The notes: generated by a model not told the origin, from the sequence alone. 8,341 nucleotides of DNA from Elusimicrobiota bacterium (GCA_023700845.1 JAMPYD010000063.1:1-8341), one strand, 5' to 3'; counted from the stretch's first letter, positions 1 through 5,800 are shown. A program made the numbers and translations.

Positions 1-123
1 GGCGAGGCTCACGGTCTTGCCGGCGAGGTCCTGAAGGACGAGGTCGGGCGCCTGGCGCGAGCCCGCGGGTTCGCCGCAGGCGGCCAGGCCGAGAACGACG
101 ACGGCGAGAAGGATCTTATTCAT
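1..123 (-). CDS. TlpA/redoxin-like lipoprotein, N-terminal 41 residues (cut by window edge)
   Basis: The reading frame starts at an ATG and runs off the left edge of the window. Residues 1-15 form a lipoprotein signal peptide (MNKI, then a hydrophobic stretch) ending in the lipobox LAAC, so Cys16 would be lipidated and the protein anchored facing the periplasm. After a short linker, residues 26-41 (APDLVLQDLAGKTVSLA) match the opening strand of TlpA/ResA/redoxin-type thioredoxin folds, typically 'PDF.L.DL.GK.VSL'. The active site lies outside the window, so it is unknown whether the CxxC pair is present. No Shine-Dalgarno sequence is visible before the ATG. A GC-rich hairpin 25 bases upstream separates it from the TetR gene, so it probably has its own promoter. 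The lipoprotein call is solid; the thioredoxin-fold call rests on few residues. Confidence 0.75.
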   Translation of the reverse strand, partial: MNKILLAVVVLGLAACGEPAGSRQAPDLVLQDLAGKTVSLA

Positions 124-148
124 GGCGCTCGTAACAGCATAACATAAG

Positions 149-180
149 CCGCCCATCGCCCCCAGAGGGGCGATGGGCGG
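149..180 (-). terminator. Strong GC-rich hairpin, probable terminator after the TetR transcript
   Basis: Bases 149-162 and 167-180 form a perfect 14-bp stem around a four-base loop. Read on the minus strand, it follows the TetR gene and the possible nine-codon gene. It is followed by CTTATGTT, which is only moderately U-rich. It lies just before the lipoprotein start, so it could instead act as a leader structure for that gene. On the plus strand it is followed by TTGTTCAGTT. Confidence 0.6.
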
Positions 181-196
181 TTGTTCAGTTGACGGC

Positions 197-226
197 TTAG
201 CAGCCGCAAGGCGTCTTCGGACCCAT
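197..226 (-). CDS. Possible nine-residue peptide gene, MGPKTPCGC
   Basis: Four bases after the TetR stop codon is an ATG that opens a nine-codon frame encoding MGPKTPCGC, ending in TAA. A full AGGAGG lies nine bases upstream of this ATG, formed by the last codons of the TetR gene. It is the best Shine-Dalgarno match seen in this window, where most genes have a poor one or none. The frame ends 17 bases before the hairpin, so gene and terminator fit one transcript. The C-terminal Cys-Gly-Cys could bind metal or carry a thiol modification, but that is inference. I do not recognise a family. A frame this short can arise by chance, and the AGGAGG is also explained by the Gln-Glu-Ala codons it overlaps, so this is a candidate only. 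Confidence 0.35.
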   Translation of the reverse strand: MGPKTPCGC

Positions 227-230
227 GGTA

Positions 231-842
231 TTATGCCTCCTGTTTGACGGTTTTATGCTGCACCAAAATCTGCTTCGCGACCTTGCCCACTCTCGAGAAC
301 ACCGTCGCGTCGCGGCGGGAGCGGGCGAGCATCATCGCGCCCTCGTACAGCGCCACGATCGACTCCGCCGTCGCGCGCGCGTCGAGCTCCGGCCTGAAGT
401 AGCCCTTCGCCTTGCACCGCTCGAGGCAGGCGGACAGCCCCGCGGCCCACTCGTCGAAGAAGCCCGCCACCTTCAGACGGAACGTCTCGTCCAGATCGCT
501 CATCTCCAGGGCGATGTTACCCACGAAGCACCCCGCCTTGCAGCCGTTGCCGTCGAAGAGCCGGCCCGCGGCGGCGAACATCTCGGCGACGGCGTCCTCG
601 GGAACCGCCTGCGCGCACACCGGCTCGACCTTGCGCGACTGGAACTCCTTGATCTTGTAGTCGAGCACCGCCAGCGCCAGCTCCGACTTCGAGCCGTAGT
701 GGTGAATCAGGTTGCCCTTGGTCATCCCGCACGCCTCGGCGATCTCGTCCAGGCAGGCATGGTTGTAGCCCTTGAGGTGGATGATGTGCTCCGCCTCTTG
801 GAGGATGCGCTCGCGGACGGCTGGATCTGCTTTTCGGGCCAT
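231..842 (-). CDS. TetR/AcrR-family transcriptional regulator, cysteine-rich
   Basis: This is a 203-residue one-component repressor, a normal length for TetR proteins. Residues 8-52 form the DNA-binding domain, with the helix-turn-helix at about 32-51 (DEIAEACGMTKGNLIHHYGSK). The C-terminal ligand domain contains GCFVGNIALEMSDLDE (104-119), typical of the YxaF/LmrA/NemR-type group. There are seven cysteines (30, 38, 76, 101, 105, 139, 143). Cys105 sits where, by my memory of NemR, the reactive sensor cysteine lies (SGCL versus AGCF), so electrophile or oxidant sensing is plausible but unproven. The ATG is supported by the usual MARKAD-type TetR N-terminus and by the promoter 30 bases upstream. 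No Shine-Dalgarno sequence is visible. An inverted repeat at the predicted transcription start suggests autorepression. Target genes are unknown; the adjacent epimerase operon and lipoprotein are candidates. Confidence 0.93.
   Translation of the reverse strand: MARKADPAVRERILQEAEHIIHLKGYNHACLDEIAEACGMTKGNLIHHYGSKSELALAVLDYKIKEFQSRKVEPVCAQAVPEDAVAEMFAAAGRLFDGNGCKAGCFVGNIALEMSDLDETFRLKVAGFFDEWAAGLSACLERCKAKGYFRPELDARATAESIVALYEGAMMLARSRRDATVFSRVGKVAKQILVQHKTVKQEA
236..241 (-). promoter_or_regulatory. Consensus Shine-Dalgarno AGGAGG before the nine-codon frame
   Basis: AGGAGG on the minus strand lies inside the last TetR codons, nine bases before the ATG of the short frame encoding MGPKTPCGC. 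This spacing is suitable for initiation and would couple the two genes translationally. It is the main argument that the short frame is translated. Confidence 0.4.
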
Positions 843-851
843 AATTGATTG

Positions 852-865
852 ACTGACCGTTCAGT
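852..865. promoter_or_regulatory. Probable TetR operator, ACTGA-N4-TCAGT inverted repeat
   Basis: ACTGACCGTTCAGT is an inverted repeat with six of seven base pairs matching, and part of its AT-rich flank is also symmetric. It lies 10 bases before the TetR start codon, directly downstream of the -10 box, where it would cover the predicted transcription start. Size, symmetry and position are typical of autoregulatory operators of TetR-family repressors. Confidence 0.7.
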
Positions 866-871
866 TAATTA

Positions 872-900
872 ATTATAACCGGGGTTCCGGGCGGTGTCAA
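872..900 (-). promoter_or_regulatory. Consensus sigma70-type promoter of the TetR gene
   Basis: On the minus strand, a perfect -35 TTGACA (900-895) and a perfect -10 TATAAT (877-872) are separated by exactly 17 bases. Transcription would start near 865, giving a leader of about 23 bases with no Shine-Dalgarno sequence. The -35 box begins nine bases after the epimerase stop codon, and no terminator is evident between them, so read-through from the operon upstream is possible. Such a strong promoter fits a gene held down by its own repressor. Confidence 0.85.
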
Positions 901-909
901 GTCTCTATT

Positions 910-1992
910 TTATGTCGGGATGACGCCGACGCCGGCCTTGACCCCGGAGAGGTCGTACACCCCGCCGCGTCCGAAGCCGACGCCGCGCGTGGGGTTCTTC
1001 GCGAGCCACAGCGGGGTGTCGAGGTCCACGAACTTGACCCCGCCCAGGCCCGCGGCGAGATGCGCGGCCGCGCCCATCGCGAGCGGCGTCTCCACCATCC
1101 CGCCGACCATGACGCCGAGCCCGGAGGCGCGCGCGATCAGCCCGCAGTCCCACGCCTCGAGCACGCCCATCTTCATGAGCTTGAGGTTCAGCACCTGCGC
1201 GGCGCCCGTTCGCGCGAGCTTGAGCGCGTCGGCGCGGCCCCTCAGGGATTCGTCGGCGGCGACGGGGACGCCGCACCTGCGGTGAAAGGCGATCAGGCCC
1301 TTGAGGTCGTCGGCCTCGGCGGGCTGCTCGAACAGGACGGGGCGGATGCCCCGCGCGCGCAGCAGGGCCACGAGCGCGAGCGAGTGCGACGGCCCGTAGC
1401 CCTGGTTCGCGTCGAGCGTCAGGGCGGCGCGCGGATGGGCCTTCGCGACGGCGGCGACGCGCGCGGCGTCCTCCCGGGCGGTGAACCCCACCTTGATCTT
1501 GATCACGCGCACGCCGAGCGCCCGGATGCGGCGCGCCGCGGCGTACGCCTCGTCCGCGCCGCCGAGGGTGACGGTCACGTCGGAGACGACGCGGTCCGTC
1601 GCGCCCCCGAACAACGTCCGCAGCGGCAGGCCCGCGCGCCGCGTCCAGGCGTCGAGCAGCGCCGTGCCCAGGGCGGCGCGGGCGGCGCCCGCGTGCCGCG
1701 GCAGGGCCTCCTCGAGCTCCTCGAGACGGGTCCGCCACGCGGCGGCGTCCCGGCCGAGCCAGCGCCTCCCCGCGCTTCGCACCTGCCGCTCGGACTTCGC
1801 CGCGGTTTCGCCGTTGAAGGCGGGAAACGGGGAGGCCTCGCCGTGGCCGGCCGTGCCGTCGGCCAGGCGCAGGCGGACGAACACGGTTTCGAGCACGGAG
1901 GAGGAGCCGCCGGCGATGGCGAACGGCGCGTTCATCGCGACGCTCACGGGACGGGCGTCGATGGCGACGATCTCCGCGCCGCCGCGCCTCAT
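910..1992 (-). CDS. Dipeptide epimerase (L-Ala-D/L-Glu epimerase-like), enolase superfamily
   Basis: This 360-residue protein has a capping domain (about 8-125) followed by the enolase-superfamily barrel. Predicted active-site residues are all present: KIK (165-167, catalytic Lys167), LDANQGY (193-199; metal ligand Asp194), FEQP (221-224; Glu222), ADES (246-249; Asp247) and LNLKLMK (268-274; catalytic Lys271). Near the C-terminus, VDLDTPL contains the Asp-x-Asp pair (323, 325) that in dipeptide epimerases holds the substrate alpha-amino group. This favours a dipeptide epimerase over o-succinylbenzoate synthase or muconate cycloisomerase. The family inverts the second residue of dipeptides, classically L-Ala-D-Glu from murein; other dipeptide specificities exist and cannot be read from sequence alone. 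The ATG overlaps the stop codon of the preceding gene as ATGA, and no Shine-Dalgarno sequence is seen, so translation is probably coupled. It is the last gene of a three-gene operon. Confidence 0.9.
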   Translation of the reverse strand: MRRGGAEIVAIDARPVSVAMNAPFAIAGGSSSVLETVFVRLRLADGTAGHGEASPFPAFNGETAAKSERQVRSAGRRWLGRDAAAWRTRLEELEEALPRHAGAARAALGTALLDAWTRRAGLPLRTLFGGATDRVVSDVTVTLGGADEAYAAARRIRALGVRVIKIKVGFTAREDAARVAAVAKAHPRAALTLDANQGYGPSHSLALVALLRARGIRPVLFEQPAEADDLKGLIAFHRRCGVPVAADESLRGRADALKLARTGAAQVLNLKLMKMGVLEAWDCGLIARASGLGVMVGGMVETPLAMGAAAHLAAGLGGVKFVDLDTPLWLAKNPTRGVGFGRGGVYDLSGVKAGVGVIPT

Positions 1993-3041
1993 GGAAGGGT
2001 CGTCACGACGCAGGCGTCGGAGAACGACATCCCGTGGATCGTCGCCCCCTGGCGCTCTGGGATCAGGAACAGCTCGTGCGGGGAGAAGATCGAGTCCCGG
2101 GTCAGGTCGTACAGGCGGGGGGAGTCGACGACGACGAAGCTTCGTCCGTCGTCGTCGAACTGGATGTCGCGGCCCTTGTTGCCCTCGTGCAGCCAGAGAT
2201 CGTCCTGCTTGACGAAGACGCGGGCGCGGCCCGACTCGGGCGGCGACATGACCGCCAGCGCCTGCGCGGCGTGGTAGACGACGCGGAGGAACGCGGACTG
2301 GGTCTTGTTCGCCTGCGCCAGGCGCAGGCCGTCGGCCTCGGTGTCCCATCGCCCGTGCTGGGCGGCCTCGCCGTCGCGCGCCTCCACGATGAGGGCGCGG
2401 CGCATCGAGATGTCCTTGTCGAGGGTGATCGCGCGCTTGGCCCCGGGCCGCGCCCCGAGGCTGATCTCGGTCGTGACCGCGCCGCATTCGCGGCGCGGGG
2501 GATCGGTCACGCCGGTCGAGGGGGGAAGCGCCGAGGCGCCGATGAGGTCGGAGAGGGCCAGGCGCAGCTCCTTTTCGAACTCCTGGTAGCCGCCCTCTCC
2601 GAGGCGGTCGAAGACGATCCGGCCGCGCCGGTCGATGAGATACAAGGCGGGCCAGCCTTCGTTGGCGTAGGACTTCCAGATCCGCCGGTCGCTGTCGAGG
2701 ACGACGGGGTAGTCCGCGCCGTACCGCTTGAGGACGTTCTTGGCCCAGACCGCCTCGCGATGAAAGTCGAGGTCCGGCGTCAGCACGCCGATCACCATGA
2801 CCTGGGACAGCGCGTAGCCGTCGAACCAGGCCTTCAGCGCGGGAAGCACCCGGACCGAATTGATCGAGGTCGGATTGATGAAGGCGACCACGACGACCTT
2901 CCGGTCGCGCAGGCGGGACATGGACAGCTGGGTCGCGTTCAGCCAGGCGCTGACGGGCGGGAACTCGGGCGCGGGCGGATTGATCGGCCGCTCGGCCCGG
3001 ACGGCCCCCGCGGCGAGCAGAAGCAGGAGGAGGGCCTTCAC
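1989..3041 (-). CDS. Exported DipZ-C-terminal-like protein: thioredoxin fold with SxxS in place of CxxC, plus beta-rich domain
   Basis: I chose the GTG that overlaps the preceding stop codon as GTGA. It has GGGGA just upstream and yields a clean signal peptide (residues 1-16, ending VRA). Longer frames add a low-complexity N-terminus that would bury this signal. The mature protein (350 residues with signal) has a thioredoxin-like domain at about 30-168, closest to the DipZ/NHLRC2 type: WLN, VVVAF, VIGVLTPDLDF, YPVVLDSD, GWPALYLID with the cis-proline Pro131, and LGEGGYQE. Relatives carry 'FWTYSCINC'; here the aligned segment is FINPTSINS, so both cysteines are serine (59 and 62). Residues 185-350 resemble the carbohydrate-binding-module-like domain that follows the thioredoxin fold in mycobacterial DipZ (TEISLG, RARVFV, VVDSPRLYDL). 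The only other cysteines are 186 and 344. It cannot be a classical disulfide reductase; a periplasmic binding or scaffold role is inferred. Confidence 0.82.
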   Translation of the reverse strand: MKALLLLLLAAGAVRAERPINPPAPEFPPVSAWLNATQLSMSRLRDRKVVVVAFINPTSINSVRVLPALKAWFDGYALSQVMVIGVLTPDLDFHREAVWAKNVLKRYGADYPVVLDSDRRIWKSYANEGWPALYLIDRRGRIVFDRLGEGGYQEFEKELRLALSDLIGASALPPSTGVTDPPRRECGAVTTEISLGARPGAKRAITLDKDISMRRALIVEARDGEAAQHGRWDTEADGLRLAQANKTQSAFLRVVYHAAQALAVMSPPESGRARVFVKQDDLWLHEGNKGRDIQFDDDGRSFVVVDSPRLYDLTRDSIFSPHELFLIPERQGATIHGMSFSDACVVTTLP

Positions 3042-3895
3042 TCCGTCCCCGTGTCGCGCCCGGTCAGGACGATCTCGACCAAGGTCGACAGCCGCTCGGC
3101 GCGGTCGAGGGCCCCCGTCTTCTGATAGATCGAGATCAGGTTGCGGAGCATGCGGGCCAGTATCTCCCGCGAGCCGACCGGCTTGCCGAGCTCCGGGCGC
3201 CACTCGTAGCCGTTGCGCACGAGCATGCGCTTGACCTCGGGCAAGGTCATCAGCTGGCCGCCGCGAAAGCAGTCCACGAACAGGGCCGAGCCCCCTTCCT
3301 TGAAGCCGGCGAGGAAATGCCCGGGCGTGCCGACCCCGTACAGCGGCAGGCGCAGGCGCCGGGCGAGCAGGAGCATGAGCACCGTCAAGGTGACGGGGAT
3401 GCCCCGCCGCGTGTCGATGACGCGCGAGAGATAGCTGTTGTCGGCGTCGTAATAGCGCGTCTCGTTGCCCGCGAACCCCAGCGCCAGGAACAGATGGTTC
3501 GCCAGGCGCCGGACCGACTCGCCGATTCCCGCGTCCGCGGGCATGTCGGCGGCGATGGCGCCCGCCACGCGGTCGAGCCAGGCGCGGTACACGCCGGCGT
3601 CGACGTCGGCGAAGCCGAAGCGGGAGATCAGCAGGGCCCCGTCCTCGAGGTCGGGAAGCTTCGCCAGGGACAGCCGCACGAAGTCCCGCCGGAGGTCCTG
3701 GAAGCGGAGCTCGCCGGCCACGGATTCGAGGCGGATCGCCATTTCGGGCGTGGCGGCGGGGCGCATCTCGTCCAGGTAGGGGATGATGGCGGCGCCGACG
3801 CCGAGTATGCGGCTGCGCACCAAGGCCAGGCTGGCCGGGTCTTCTTCCTCTAATAGTGTGACGAGGCTGCGCAGAGCCCGCTCATCGAGTGCCAC
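3038..3895 (-). CDS. SirB1/transglutaminase-like family protein with C-terminal TPR-like helix pair
   Basis: This 285-residue protein starts at GTG. The segment at 153-198 (NSYLSRVIDTRRGIPVTL, then LPLYGVGTPGHFLAGF) is the hallmark of the SirB1/Transglut_core2 family, as in E. coli YchA. His193 and Asp208 (FVDCF) match the His and Asp of the transglutaminase fold. The nucleophilic Cys is absent, as I recall is usual in this family, so activity is uncertain. Residues 245-272 (ARMLRNLISIYQKTGALDRA) look like the single TPR-like unit often found at the end of SirB1 proteins. The N-terminal 110 residues are helical and less conserved. No signal peptide is seen, so it is probably cytoplasmic. It leads the three-gene operon and its stop overlaps the next start. 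A TTGAAA-N17-TACAAT promoter would place the transcription start on the GTG itself. Confidence 0.87.
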   Translation of the reverse strand: MALDERALRSLVTLLEEEDPASLALVRSRILGVGAAIIPYLDEMRPAATPEMAIRLESVAGELRFQDLRRDFVRLSLAKLPDLEDGALLISRFGFADVDAGVYRAWLDRVAGAIAADMPADAGIGESVRRLANHLFLALGFAGNETRYYDADNSYLSRVIDTRRGIPVTLTVLMLLLARRLRLPLYGVGTPGHFLAGFKEGGSALFVDCFRGGQLMTLPEVKRMLVRNGYEWRPELGKPVGSREILARMLRNLISIYQKTGALDRAERLSTLVEIVLTGRDTGTE

Positions 3896-3901
3896 TCAGG
3901 A

Positions 3902-3930
3902 ATTGTAGCCGGGGAATCAGGTCTTTTCAA
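3902..3930 (-). promoter_or_regulatory. Promoter of the SirB1-like/epimerase operon, probably leaderless
   Basis: On the minus strand, -35 TTGAAA (3930-3925) and -10 TACAAT (3907-3902) are 17 bases apart, each one mismatch from consensus. The seventh base after the -10 box is the G of the GTG start codon at 3895. The mRNA would therefore start at or next to the initiation codon, which agrees with the absence of a Shine-Dalgarno sequence. A six-base inverted repeat (GGGGAA 3911-3916, TTCCCC 3934-3939) brackets the -35 box; it may be chance. Confidence 0.65.
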
Positions 3931-3942
3931 GGCTTCCCCCAT

Positions 3943-3948
3943 TACAAT
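3943..3948 (+). promoter_or_regulatory. Possible -10 box for the XdhC-MobA-like gene
   Basis: TACAAT on the plus strand lies 35 bases before the ATG of the XdhC fusion gene. TATGAT overlaps its end at 3948-3953. No good -35 hexamer stands 16-18 bases upstream of either, so this is a weak call. It would leave a leader of about 28 bases with only a short purine run (GACGAG) before the ATG. Confidence 0.35.
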
Positions 3949-3983
3949 ATGATTGAATTCCTCGACGGCCTTTCGACGAGAAA

Positions 3984-5705
3984 ATGAGCGCTCCCCGTCC
4001 CCACGAAGTCCTGGCCGCCCTGCGAGCCCTGGAGGATCTGGCGTCCGGCGACCCCATGAGCGTGCGCGGGGTGCTGGCGACCTTGGTTTCCATCGACGGC
4101 TCCCTCGGCGACCGGCCGGGAGCCTCCTGCGTGATCGCCGACGACACCGCGGCCGGAGGCGAGGGGGCCCTGGCGGCGTCCTCCATCCCCGAAGCCCTCC
4201 GCGAGGCGGCGGCCGCCGCGATCGCGGAGCAGACCCCGCGTCTCGTCGAGGCCGAGCTCTCGGAGGACGACGCGATCTTCGGCCCCGGGGGGCTGTCCGG
4301 GCGCGCCGAGGTCTGGATCGAGCCCATCACCGGCGAGCTCCGGGAGCGGCTGCGCGACGCGCGAGAGACCTTGCTGCGCGGCGAGGGCCTCGTCATCGAG
4401 CTGTCCTTGTCGGGGGAGGACGCCGGCCGCCGCCGCCATTTCCCGCCGGACGATCCCGCGGTGAAGGCCTGCTACCAGGAAGGGGTGCCCGAGCTCGAGG
4501 AGGAGGCCCAGCGCGGCGGCGTGCGCCGCCAGCTGCGCGTCCCGCTGATCCCCATGGGAAAAGCGCTGATCCTGGGCTCCGGCGAGGACTGCCGCCGCCT
4601 GGCCGAGTCGCTGGACCGCCTCGGCTTCGTCGTCACCGTCGCCGACCACCGTCCCGGGCGCCTGCACGGCGAAGGCTGGGACCGCGCCCGCTGGCAGCTG
4701 ATCGAAGGCGGCTGGGACGCCGCGCGCGCCGCCTGCCGCCCCGATCTCGACACCTACGTCGTCGTCGCGACGCGCAGCTATTCCGCCGACCTCCGCGCGC
4801 TCAAGGGCGCGGTCCCGAGCCCCGCCCGCTACGTCGGCCTCGTCGGGGCGGCCGGCCGCGCCGCGAAGCTCCTCTCGGAGCTGCGCGAGTCCGGGGTCGA
4901 GCCGCGCCCCGGCGCCTTCTCCGCGCCCGCCGGCCTCGACGTCGGGGCCGAGACGGCCGAGGAGATCGCGCTCGCCGTGACCGCCGAGATCCTGGCCGTG
5001 CGCGCCGAGCGCAAGGGCGGGCGCCCCGCGCGCGCGCGCGCCGCCGGCTCCTCCCCGCTGCAGCGCAAGGGCGGGGTGAAGATCCCCGGCCTCGTGCTCG
5101 CCGCCGGGCGCGGCAAGCGCTTCGGCCAGAGCTCGAAGCTGCTCGCCGCCGTCGACGGGCGTCCCGTCCTGAGGCACGTCGTCGAGACGGCGCTCTCCGC
5201 CCGCCTCGATCCGGTCATCGTCGTGCTCGGCGCCGGCGCCGAGGACGGGCTGAAGGCCATCGAGGGTCTCGACGATCCGCGCCTGCGCGTGGTGTTCAAC
5301 CCGGCCTGGTCCACGGGCAAGGCCTCGTCGTTCGAGGTCGGCCTGCGCGAGGTCCCGCCCGACGCTCCCGGCGTCGTGACCCTTCTCGGCGACATGCCGC
5401 GCGTGCCCGCCTGGCTCGTCGAGCGCGTCATCGCGGAGTTCGAGCTGAAGGGGGCGCTCACCTTCCCGGTCTATTCCGGCCCCGAGGGCCCGGTCAAGGG
5501 TCATCCGACGGCGTATCCGCGCGAGCTGTTCGGCGAGATCGGCCGCCTCGTCGGCGACGACACCGCGATGGCCGCCGTGCGCGGGCATTGGGGGGAGGCG
5601 GTGAAGATCCCGCTCGACGACGGCCTGACCCAGGCCGACATCGACACCGCCCAGGACCTCGAGCTGCTCAACGTGAAGCCCGAAACCCAGGGCCGGCTTC
5701 TTTAG
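3984..5705 (+). CDS. XdhC/CoxI-MobA/MocA-like fusion, molybdenum-cofactor maturation factor
   Basis: This 573-residue fusion has three parts. Residues 24-115 are an XdhC/CoxI N-terminal domain (VSIDGS, DRPGA, WIEPI). Residues 192-340 are the Rossmann-like XdhC C-terminal domain (ALILGSG, VTVADHRPG, ARYVGLVG, LDVGAETAEEIA). After an Arg/Ala/Gly-rich linker (341-366), residues 367-562 form a MobA/MocA-type nucleotidyltransferase (LVLAAGRGKRFG with Lys385 downstream, LLGDMP, KGHPTAYP, GDDTAM, ADIDTAQDL). XdhC proteins receive and insert the sulfurated molybdenum cofactor into xanthine-dehydrogenase-family enzymes; MocA makes molybdopterin cytosine dinucleotide. LAAG resembles MocA's TAAG more than MobA's LAGG, favouring CTP (inference). 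The XdhC half is degenerate: the usual GGC.E stretch reads GALAASSIPEAL, and the usual GCGG before the EP motif reads GPGGLSG, so the conserved cysteines are missing. No molybdenum enzyme is adjacent. It is convergent with the GreA/GreB-like gene. Confidence 0.87.
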   Translation: MSAPRPHEVLAALRALEDLASGDPMSVRGVLATLVSIDGSLGDRPGASCVIADDTAAGGEGALAASSIPEALREAAAAAIAEQTPRLVEAELSEDDAIFGPGGLSGRAEVWIEPITGELRERLRDARETLLRGEGLVIELSLSGEDAGRRRHFPPDDPAVKACYQEGVPELEEEAQRGGVRRQLRVPLIPMGKALILGSGEDCRRLAESLDRLGFVVTVADHRPGRLHGEGWDRARWQLIEGGWDAARAACRPDLDTYVVVATRSYSADLRALKGAVPSPARYVGLVGAAGRAAKLLSELRESGVEPRPGAFSAPAGLDVGAETAEEIALAVTAEILAVRAERKGGRPARARAAGSSPLQRKGGVKIPGLVLAAGRGKRFGQSSKLLAAVDGRPVLRHVVETALSARLDPVIVVLGAGAEDGLKAIEGLDDPRLRVVFNPAWSTGKASSFEVGLREVPPDAPGVVTLLGDMPRVPAWLVERVIAEFELKGALTFPVYSGPEGPVKGHPTAYPRELFGEIGRLVGDDTAMAAVRGHWGEAVKIPLDDGLTQADIDTAQDLELLNVKPETQGRLL

Positions 5706-5709
5706 GCTC

Positions 5710-5731
5710 GAACTGTTTCCGGAAACAGTTC
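5710..5731. repeat. Perfect 22-base palindrome downstream of the XdhC fusion gene
   Basis: The 11-base arm GAACTGTTTCC is followed at once by its exact reverse complement. As RNA it would form a nine-base-pair stem with a CCGG loop, four bases after the stop codon. The following CTTTG is a poor U-tract, so it is either a weak terminator or a protein-binding palindrome. Confidence 0.6.
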
Positions 5732-5750
5732 TTTGCCCTGAAGAAACTGC

Positions 5751-5784
5751 TGATAATCACTAGTCCCGGGAAGAGTGATTATCA
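5751..5784. terminator. 11-bp AT-rich hairpin between convergent genes, possible bidirectional terminator
   Basis: TGATAATCACT (5751-5761) and its exact reverse complement (5774-5784) form a perfect stem around a 12-base loop containing CCCGGG. It lies 16 bases past the stop codon of the GreA/GreB-like gene and about 45 bases past that of the XdhC fusion. It could therefore serve either strand or block convergent read-through. Neither side has a clear U-tract. Confidence 0.5.
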
Positions 5785-5800
5785 ATAGTAGAGGTCGAGG

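Noticed and set aside
183..190. GTTCAGTT, an exact copy of eight bases of the TetR operator (859-866), upstream of the lipoprotein gene
   Set aside because: Only one half-site is present, with no matching second arm at the right spacing. An eight-base match is too weak to claim a second operator.
1060..2277. Long open frame on the plus strand opposite the epimerase and DipZ-like genes
   Set aside because: It is rich in Arg, Gly and Ala with no family motifs, and lies antisense to two genes with clear domain motifs. It is a GC-rich shadow frame.
1993..2487. N-terminal extension of the epimerase frame upstream of the ATG at 1992
   Set aside because: The extension is an out-of-frame reading of the DipZ-like gene. 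The ATGA overlap and the normal family length support the start at 1992.
3042..3203. Upstream start giving a 404-residue DipZ-like protein
   Set aside because: It would overlap the SirB1-like gene by about 160 bases with Arg-rich low-complexity sequence and place the signal peptide internally. The GTG at 3041 fits better.
5026..5043. Alternating CG run in the linker of the XdhC fusion gene
   Set aside because: It is explained by Arg/Ala codons in a flexible linker of a GC-rich gene. There is no evidence of a structural role.
3942..5588. Long minus-strand frame opposite the XdhC fusion gene
   Set aside because: Its composition is typical of an antisense frame in GC-rich DNA (His, Arg, Gly, Ala). 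The plus-strand frame has clear XdhC and MobA motifs.
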